Origin: JBDNJM01 sp041687755 | GTDB lineage: Bacteria > Planctomycetota > UBA1135 > GCA-002686595 | Assembly: GCA_041687755.1 (NCBI GenBank) | Contig: JBDNJM010000161.1 | Coordinates: 1-27,814, forward strand | Direction of reading: 5' to 3' | Length of the DNA: 27,814 bases | Shown: piece after piece, positions 23,048 to 27,814 of the stretch | Position numbering within the stretch: position 1 is the first letter of the stretch | Layout: every line of letters begins with the position of its first letter | Notes under the pieces: model-generated | Seen by the model: the letters and a program-made list of their open reading frames with translations, nothing else | The model's database searches: none | What the model was told of the DNA's origin: nothing | Position numbers and translations under genes: made by a program

Positions 23048-23776
23048 GTGGACTCCCCGACCCCCACCGAGCCGTTGACCGAGGAACAGCGCGAGACGCT
23101 GATTCTTGAGCACGTGCCCCTCCTGCACCACATTGTGGGGCGCATGGCGGTGGAGCTCCCGGCGCGCATCGAGCGCGACGACCTCCTTGGCTGGGGCATG
23201 CTCGGGCTGATCGGCGCGGCCGACGGCTGGGATCCCGGCCGAGGCCTGAAGTTCTCGACCTACGCGTACAGCCGGATCCGCGGCGCGGTCCTCGACGAGC
23301 TGCGGCGCATGGACTTCCTGCCGCGCGGTCGCCGCGACCGCGTGCGCGAGCTGGAGCGCACCCTGGCCGCGCTCGAGCAGAAGCATGGCACGAAGCCGGC
23401 GCCCGAGGAACTCGCCGACGCCATGGGCATCACGCTCGAGGAGGTCGACGGGATCCTGGAGAGCGCGCGTTCCGCCGCTCAGGTGAGCATCGACGACGGC
23501 CCGAACGAGCAACTCCGCGCGCTGCTCTCGGACCCGCGCTCGGACGATCCGGTCGGCAGCGCCGAACGCGCGGAGGCGGCCGAGGTCTTGGCCCAGGCCA
23601 TCGCGGCGCTGGGTGATCCGGAGCAGACCGTGATCACGCTGTACTACGCCGAAGGCCTGCTTCTGAAGGAGATCGGCGAGGTGATCGGCGTGACCGAATC
23701 GCGCGTCAGCCAGCTGCACACCCGCGCCCTGTACCGACTCAACCGCGAGCTTGCGGGCTCGCTGGATCCGACCTGA
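23048..23776 (+). CDS. fliA: Flagellar sigma factor FliA (sigma-28)
   Basis: FliA directs RNA polymerase to late flagellar promoters such as flagellin and the cap. The 242-residue product has region 2 at about 42-97 (ERDDLLGWGMLGLIGAADGW, GLKFSTYAYSRIRGAVLDEL, RMDFLPRGRRDRV), region 3 at about 100-140 (GTKPAPEELADAMGITLEEV), and region 4 at about 185-235 (LKEIGEVIGVTESRVSQLHT, ALYRLNREL). The GTG at 23048 gives the expected N-terminus; it has no ribosome site and follows a C-rich repeat, so translation may be weak or controlled. The 87-nt gap from the previous gene is the largest in this operon. No FlgM-like anti-sigma gene is adjacent. A likely target is the site before fliD. Confidence 0.95.
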   Translation: MDSPTPTEPLTEEQRETLILEHVPLLHHIVGRMAVELPARIERDDLLGWGMLGLIGAADGWDPGRGLKFSTYAYSRIRGAVLDELRRMDFLPRGRRDRVRELERTLAALEQKHGTKPAPEELADAMGITLEEVDGILESARSAAQVSIDDGPNEQLRALLSDPRSDDPVGSAERAEAAEVLAQAIAALGDPEQTVITLYYAEGLLLKEIGEVIGVTESRVSQLHTRALYRLNRELAGSLDPT

Positions 23777-23792
23777 ACTCCAAGGAGCTGCC

Positions 23793-23996
23793 GTGACGTC
23801 CATCATAAAAGGCGAGCATGTGCGCGTCGAAGAGGCCCCCGAGGGGGGCTCGCGAGCGCGTGCCTGCGCGGCGAAGAGCGCCGAGCCCGTCCGCATCGAC
23901 GGCCGCGTGCAGGCCATCCGATTCACTTGTTCGTGCGGCGAAGTGTCGCTGATCGAGCTCGACTACGAGGAGGCCTCGGCCCCCCAAACATCATGA
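23793..23996 (+). CDS. 67-residue CxC protein downstream of fliA
   Basis: Function is not recognised. The protein starts at a GTG preceded by AAGGAG (23782-23787, 5 nt), 16 nt after fliA. It has no signal peptide. The start TSIIKGEHVRVEEAPEG recalls the first residues of some FliH proteins, but the rest does not. The C-terminal part FTCSCGEVSLIELDYEE has a Cys-Ser-Cys pair that could bind zinc or another metal, with a further single Cys at about residue 25. It overlaps the next gene by four bases (ATGA), so it is co-translated with the lipoproteins behind it. The context points to a flagellar accessory role; this is inference. It would be missed easily because of its size and GTG start. Confidence 0.65.
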   Translation: MTSIIKGEHVRVEEAPEGGSRARACAAKSAEPVRIDGRVQAIRFTCSCGEVSLIELDYEEASAPQTS

Positions 23997-24787
23997 ACCG
24001 TCTTCACGCACTGCGGGCAGGCCTGACGGCCTTCGTCTTAAGCAGCTGCCTGGTCAGCTGCACGTCGCCCGTGTTCTTTTCTGCCGGCCACTCGCCCGAT
24101 GCCGTCCCTGGCATGGCCGGCCCAGAGCGCAAGCCCTGGGGTTCGGTGGAGACGAACACCGGAGACTGGCCGGCGCTGGACCCGTGGTCTGGCTCGCTCG
24201 GATCGCAAGGGCTCGAGCCCGGCGCGCCTGAGGCCGCCTGGGGCGAGCGCCCCGCGATCAGCTTCGACTCCCGCACGCGCGCGGTCCAGCCGGGTTCCAC
24301 GGGTGCGGGCGAGTTCGGCGCGCGCGCCGGGTCCGAAGTTCAGACCGCGCTGGCTCCGCCCAGCGCCGCGCGCTTCGGTGCCGACGGCGGCGCGGCGGCG
24401 GCCGGCACGCCCGGCAGCGTCGGGATGCTCGACGCGCCCGCGCGCTCGCTCGAGGCGGAGGCCGGGACGCGGCCGTACCTCCTGGAGCTGCTGCAGGGCG
24501 CGCACGAGGAGCGCGACGCGCTCGCTTCGGAGAACCAGAGCCTGCTCGACGAGCTGCAGGTGCTGCAAGAGAAGCTAGCCCTGGCGACGTCGAGCCCGCC
24601 GCCCGACGCCGCGCTCGCGCAGCGCGCCGCGAATCTGCAGGTGCAGGTCGACGCGAAGGGCATGGAGATGCGCGACCTCGCTGCGCGGCTCTTGCAGGCC
24701 CAGGTGCGTCGGCTCGAGGCCGATCAACGCCTGATCGAGCAGTGGATCGCGCTCGAGGAGCCCGAGCCCGCGCTCGGGAACCCGTGA
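23993..24787 (+). CDS. Coiled-coil lipoprotein in the fliA operon
   Basis: Function is not recognised. The 264-residue product has a lipoprotein signal peptide with lipobox LVSC (Cys23) and then a Gly/Pro/Ala-rich disordered stretch (about 30-155). A C-terminal coiled coil (about 160-255) follows with heptads in LLELLQGAHEERDALASENQ, LLDELQVLQEKLALA and LAARLLQAQVRRLEADQRLI. It is therefore an outer- or inner-membrane tethered protein with a long helical rod, a suitable form for a periplasmic spacer or motor-associated part. The ATG at 23993 overlaps the CxC gene and gives the signal peptide at the N-terminus. The next gene overlaps its stop by one base. Confidence 0.8.
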   Translation: MNRLHALRAGLTAFVLSSCLVSCTSPVFFSAGHSPDAVPGMAGPERKPWGSVETNTGDWPALDPWSGSLGSQGLEPGAPEAAWGERPAISFDSRTRAVQPGSTGAGEFGARAGSEVQTALAPPSAARFGADGGAAAAGTPGSVGMLDAPARSLEAEAGTRPYLLELLQGAHEERDALASENQSLLDELQVLQEKLALATSSPPPDAALAQRAANLQVQVDAKGMEMRDLAARLLQAQVRRLEADQRLIEQWIALEEPEPALGNP

Positions 24788-25410
24788 TGCGTCGGCTGCT
24801 GGCGGCCGCGATCGGTCTGGTGCTGTTGGGCAGCACGGCCTGCCAGGGCGTGCCCGAGGCGCCGCTGCTCGCCGTCGCGAAGCTCGCGCCCGACTTCGAG
24901 ACCTATCAAGTGCGCCGGGTCGGCCTGATGCCGATCCCCGCGAGCGGGCTGGAGTCCGTCGAGGAGCGCCAGCTGCTCGACGACTTCACGGCCTCGGTCC
25001 GTTCGGAATTCGCGCGCTCGACGCCCTACGAGTGGGTCTCGCTGTCGGAGCTGGACGTCGCCGAGGTGCCGATCAGCGACCCGATGCGCACCGGCAACTA
25101 CCAGGCCGCGACGCTGATCACGTTGGCCCGACGCTTCAGCCTCGACGGGCTGCTGTTCGTGAGCCTGATCGATCAGCACCCCTACCCGCCGCAGCGCCTG
25201 AGCGCCGCGGTGGAGTTGGTCGCGGCGGACACGGGTCAGGTGATCTGGAACGCGGCCGTGCAGCTCGACGGCTCGGACGCGCGCGTGCGCACCGGGCTGG
25301 AGGCCTACTACGGCGGCCTGCACGAGGACTCGACGGACTGGCACGTGGCGCTGCTGTCGCCGCGCCGCTTCGCCGACTTCGCCGCCTGGCAGCTCGCGCA
25401 ACTCCTGTAG
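24787..25410 (+). CDS. Lipoprotein, possibly CsgG/LpoB-like fold, fliA operon
   Basis: The 207-residue product has a signal peptide (MRRLLAAAIGLVLLGSTAC) with Cys19 as lipidation site, though Ser at -3 is a weak lipobox. The mature part begins with YQVRRVGLMPIPASGLESVE and continues through FTASVRSEFARSTPYEWVSL, LARRFSLDGLLFVSLIDQHP and AAVELVAADTGQVIWNAAVQ. This alternation (VGLMPI, then a helix, then 'DGLLFVSLI', then 'ELVAADTGQVIW') is the pattern of small periplasmic proteins of the CsgG/TolB-N/LpoB type. The call is tentative. It is the last gene of the fliA group, sharing one base with the coiled-coil lipoprotein (TGATG), so both are made together. A role in the flagellar motor envelope or in an outer-membrane ring is conceivable. 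Confidence 0.72.
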   Translation: MRRLLAAAIGLVLLGSTACQGVPEAPLLAVAKLAPDFETYQVRRVGLMPIPASGLESVEERQLLDDFTASVRSEFARSTPYEWVSLSELDVAEVPISDPMRTGNYQAATLITLARRFSLDGLLFVSLIDQHPYPPQRLSAAVELVAADTGQVIWNAAVQLDGSDARVRTGLEAYYGGLHEDSTDWHVALLSPRRFADFAAWQLAQLL

Positions 25411-25482
25411 CGGGCCGGGCCCGATAGGGGAGCGGCGGGCACGCGCGGGTTGGCGCGAGGCACCGCGCTGGGCCTGAGCGGC

Positions 25483-25488
25483 TAGGCT
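25483..25488 (+). promoter_or_regulatory. -10-like hexamer for leaderless sulfatase-fold gene
   Basis: TAGGCT is followed by 6 nt and the GTG start at 25495, with no Shine-Dalgarno. No -35 with normal spacing was found. Confidence 0.4.
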
Positions 25489-25494
25489 CTGTGG

Positions 25495-27597
25495 GTGATC
25501 AAACCTCTATCTCGCTGTCGGGCCTTCGGCCTGCTCGTCGCGGCCGCGACGGTCGTGGGCTGCGCGCCCCAGAAGTCCGGCCCTTCAGATCCGTCGAGCT
25601 ACGGCCGCGAGTCCGGCGGCGTGCTGCTGCTGGAGCGCGCGCGGGTCGAACCCCTGGACGAGGGGCTCGACGGCACCCTGCAGCTGGAGTTCGACGAGGC
25701 GGCCGGGACGCTGCTGCAGGATCAGACGGTGGGCGCGCGGGACTGGGAGCGCACGGCGCCGGGCGGCGGCTATGCCGCGCCGCTCGAGTTCATCGCAACG
25801 AGCACGAGCACCGGGCTGCTGCTGGGGGCGGAGCTGGTCGTGGACGGGCGCTCGGTGGCGCTCGAGCGGCGCATCAAGGACGCGCGGCCCGCTAGCGGTG
25901 AGCGCCGGGACGTAGGCGTCGCGCGCGAGCGGGAGCTGATCGTCTACACGTCCACCGGCGCGCGTCCGGGGGAGGCGCGCTACCTGGAGCGGCGCATCCT
26001 GCGGGACGTGGCCGGCCGGGTGCAGCTGGCCGGAGTCACGGGCCTCGGGTTCGCGGTGCCGCGGCATCATCGCATCGAGTTCGAGCTGCCGGCCGGGCCG
26101 GCGGGGACGGCCGTACTGCAGCTGGCTGAGCTGCGCGACGAGCAGGCGCCCAGCGGATGGACCCTAGTCGCTGGCGAGCCGAGGTCCGTCGAGGGCCTGC
26201 TGGAACTGCGGCTCAAGGCCTCGTCCGCGCCGCGCAAGATTGTGCTCGAGTATCGCGGGACGGGCACCTTCGGCGCAGTCTTCGAGCCGCGGCTGCTACC
26301 GGCGGACGAAGCGGAGCCCGAGGGGCGCGGGGACGTGCTGCTGTTCGTCGCCGACACCTTCCGCGCCGATAACATGCGCGCCTACGCCGGTCGACCCGGT
26401 GGCGTGGACGGCGGGCTCACCCCGTTCCTCGACGGGCTGGTCGCGGAGCGCGCCGCCTGGTTCCCGAACGCTTGGTCGCCGGCATCCTGGACGCTGCCGG
26501 CGCACGGCTCGATATTCACCGGCCTGTATCCGCCCGAGCACACGGCCCTGCGCTCCAACAGTCGCCTGCCCGGCGGGCTGGAGCTCCTGGCCGAGCGTTT
26601 CTCTGCGGCCGGCTACCGCACCGTGGCCGTCACCGACGGCGCGTACCTCTCGCCGCAGTTCGGGCTGGACCGCGGGTTCGAGCTGTTCAGCGAGGGGCCG
26701 ACCGGCATGGCGCGGACTCGCCGGCTGATGAACGAGGCGCTCGACGACCTGGACCCGCGGCCGCTGTTCCTGTTCGTGCAGAGTTATCGCACGCACTCTC
26801 CCTTCGTCGCCGACGCGGTAGCGCGGAGCGAGGTGGAGCCGTGGCTCGCGACCCCCTTGGGCGAGGCGACCTTCGATGAGCTGCACGACGGGCTGACGAA
26901 GAACCCCGAGCGTCCGGATCTCAAGCTGCCCAGGCCGCTCTCCGCGGTGCAGCGCCTGGCCGACCTCTATCGCGCGGGCGCCCATGACTTCGACGGGGAG
27001 TTCGAGCTCGTTTGGGCGGACCTCGAGGCGCGCGGCTTCTTCGAGCATGGGCTGTTCGGCTTCACGAGCGATCATGGCGAGGCGTTCGCGGAGCGCGGGG
27101 AGTACGGCCACGGCACGTCGCTCGAGGAGAGCCAGACGCGAATCCCGCTGTTCTTCGTCGGTGCGGACGTGACGCCGGGTGCGCTGGAGAGTCCCGCGTC
27201 GCTGGTGGACCTCGGGACAACGCTGGGGAGCTGGGCCGGACTCGGGTCAGGGCCCCTCGGGCACGGTCGCGACCTGCTCGACCCCGAGGGCGAGGCGGAG
27301 GCCGTCTTCGGCTACCAGGGATTCCCTTCGGGTAGGGTCGGCGAGCGTGCGGCTTGGACCCGATCGGCCAAGTGGGTGCAGCGGCCCGGTGAGGCGGGTG
27401 CGCTGCGGTTCGAGCTGCCGATTGATCCGGCGCAGGATGCGGGCGAGCCGGCGGAACTCATGCCCTTTGCGGCGCAGGTCGCGGAGTTCGAACGGGAGCG
27501 CGCGGAGCCGGTGGCGGTCGGCAGCCTGGGGGATGAGGCGCGCGCGCGGCTGGAGGCGCTGGGGTACCTGACGGCCGATTTAGACGCGGAGGACTGA
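25495..27597 (+). CDS. Sulfatase/alkaline phosphatase-fold lipoprotein with Thr nucleophile site
   Basis: The 700-residue product has a lipoprotein signal (lipobox VVGC, Cys23), a beta-rich N-terminal domain of unknown kind (about 40-270) and a C-terminal AlkP-superfamily domain (about 278-690). Metal and active-site patterns are DVLLFVADTFRADNMRAYAG (Asp287), SPASWTLPAHGSIFTGLYPP and FTSDHGEAFAERGEYGHGTS (Asp526, His527, His539). In formylglycine sulfatases the nucleophile sits in C/S-x-P-x-R; here the position is T333-L-P-A-H337, so no formylglycine can form. The layout resembles Thr-nucleophile phosphotransferases and phosphodiesterases of the same superfamily (LtaS, phosphoethanolamine transferases). 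Phosphate ester or phosphoglycerol chemistry at the cell envelope is therefore more likely than sulfate cleavage. The start is GTG at 25495. Confidence 0.85.
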   Translation: MIKPLSRCRAFGLLVAAATVVGCAPQKSGPSDPSSYGRESGGVLLLERARVEPLDEGLDGTLQLEFDEAAGTLLQDQTVGARDWERTAPGGGYAAPLEFIATSTSTGLLLGAELVVDGRSVALERRIKDARPASGERRDVGVARERELIVYTSTGARPGEARYLERRILRDVAGRVQLAGVTGLGFAVPRHHRIEFELPAGPAGTAVLQLAELRDEQAPSGWTLVAGEPRSVEGLLELRLKASSAPRKIVLEYRGTGTFGAVFEPRLLPADEAEPEGRGDVLLFVADTFRADNMRAYAGRPGGVDGGLTPFLDGLVAERAAWFPNAWSPASWTLPAHGSIFTGLYPPEHTALRSNSRLPGGLELLAERFSAAGYRTVAVTDGAYLSPQFGLDRGFELFSEGPTGMARTRRLMNEALDDLDPRPLFLFVQSYRTHSPFVADAVARSEVEPWLATPLGEATFDELHDGLTKNPERPDLKLPRPLSAVQRLADLYRAGAHDFDGEFELVWADLEARGFFEHGLFGFTSDHGEAFAERGEYGHGTSLEESQTRIPLFFVGADVTPGALESPASLVDLGTTLGSWAGLGSGPLGHGRDLLDPEGEAEAVFGYQGFPSGRVGERAAWTRSAKWVQRPGEAGALRFELPIDPAQDAGEPAELMPFAAQVAEFERERAEPVAVGSLGDEARARLEALGYLTADLDAED

Positions 27598-27650
27598 GAG
27601 GTTGTGAAGCAATGGCGCGGCCTGAGCGGAGTGCCTCTCAGTTGCCTTTT
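27594..27650 (+). terminator. Possible terminator of the sulfatase-fold gene
   Basis: CTGAGAGG (27594-27601, overlapping the stop codon) pairs with CCTCTCAG (27634-27641) across a 32-nt loop, and TTTT follows at 27647-27650. The large loop and short T-run make this weak. The remaining gap to 27814 has no gene. Confidence 0.35.
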
Positions 27651-27759
27651 GGCCCATCGCCTGGAGGCGCTGGAGCGCACAGAGCGCTCACGGAATGCGC
27701 TGAGCGCATCGATTTACGCTCTCTGAGCGAAGCACTCGCCGTCTGGCCGGGGGGAAGGA

Positions 27760-27774
27760 TACGGTGCCAGGCAC
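27760..27774. repeat. REP-like core TACGGTGCCAGGCAC
   Basis: The word TACGGTGCCAG is shared with 5183-5193 and 7177-7187. Here it continues into the perfect dyad GTGCC-A-GGCAC (27764-27774). It is another member of the repeat found around the ABC exporter. Confidence 0.6.
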
Positions 27775-27797
27775 GTTTCACCGGCCCGGGGGTCTCC

Positions 27798-27814
27798 CTG
27801 CCGCATAGCGGCAG
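27798..27814. repeat. Short hairpin at window end
   Basis: CTGCCGC-ATA-GCGGCAG is a perfect 7-bp stem with a 3-nt loop, 23 nt after the REP-like core. It may be part of the same repeat element, cut by the window edge. Confidence 0.45.

Noticed and set aside
1..27814. CRISPR array, prophage, integrase or IS transposase
   Set aside because: No regularly spaced repeats and no ORF with integrase or transposase motifs; repeats seen are palindromic and dispersed.

Overview
The window is GC-rich bacterial chromosome, and I read it as a polar-flagellated Planctomycetota-like organism. The evidence is a complete flagellar export and assembly gene set that includes the polar regulators FlhF and FlhG. 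It is mixed with anchored carboxypeptidase-regulatory-like proteins, many lipoproteins, a YHS-domain lipoprotein, a sulfatase-fold lipoprotein, and the remnant of a protein with a C-terminal 'VPNDPxLIG' domain typical of that phylum. The taxonomic reading is inference; there is no rRNA or other marker here.

Layout. 1-3151: end of a flagellin gene with a strong terminator, then fliD, fliS and a FliT/FlgN-like chaperone gene. 3171-3768 (minus): a lipoprotein gene that appears broken by one stop and two frameshifts. 3767-5176: an anchored beta-domain protein. 5205-7157 (minus): an MsbA-type ABC exporter, bordered on both sides by a REP-like 15-mer that forms a 138-nt hairpin on the 7.2 kb side. 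7455-8108: fliO. 8109-15649: an accessory block that separates fliO from the rest of its operon. It holds a paralogue of the anchored protein, a YHS lipoprotein, an ECF sigma factor with a zinc anti-sigma protein, an endonuclease/exonuclease/phosphatase-fold lipoprotein, and an FG-GAP lipoprotein bracketed by 32-bp inverted repeats. 15650-25410: a tightly packed operon fliP-fliQ-fliR-flhB-flhA-flhF-flhG, a small membrane protein, fliA, a 67-residue CxC protein and two lipoproteins. 25495-27597: a lipoprotein of the sulfatase/alkaline phosphatase fold. The end is a repeat-bearing gap.

How it works together. FliO/P/Q/R with FlhB and FlhA form the flagellar type III export gate. FlhF and FlhG set the site and number of flagella. 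FliA transcribes late genes such as flagellin and fliD; a sigma-28-like site lies before fliD. FliS and the FliT/FlgN-like protein are export chaperones. The three genes translationally coupled behind fliA (a CxC protein, a coiled-coil lipoprotein and a small lipoprotein) are the best candidates for uncharacterised envelope or motor parts.

Signals not explained by genes: paired TGTCC-N7-GGACA palindromes with identical 50-bp spacing in front of both fliO and fliP, two families of dispersed palindromic repeats, -10-like hexamers 6-7 nt before several start codons suggesting leaderless transcripts, and a 0.5 kb gene-free stretch before the ECF sigma gene that may be a structured RNA.
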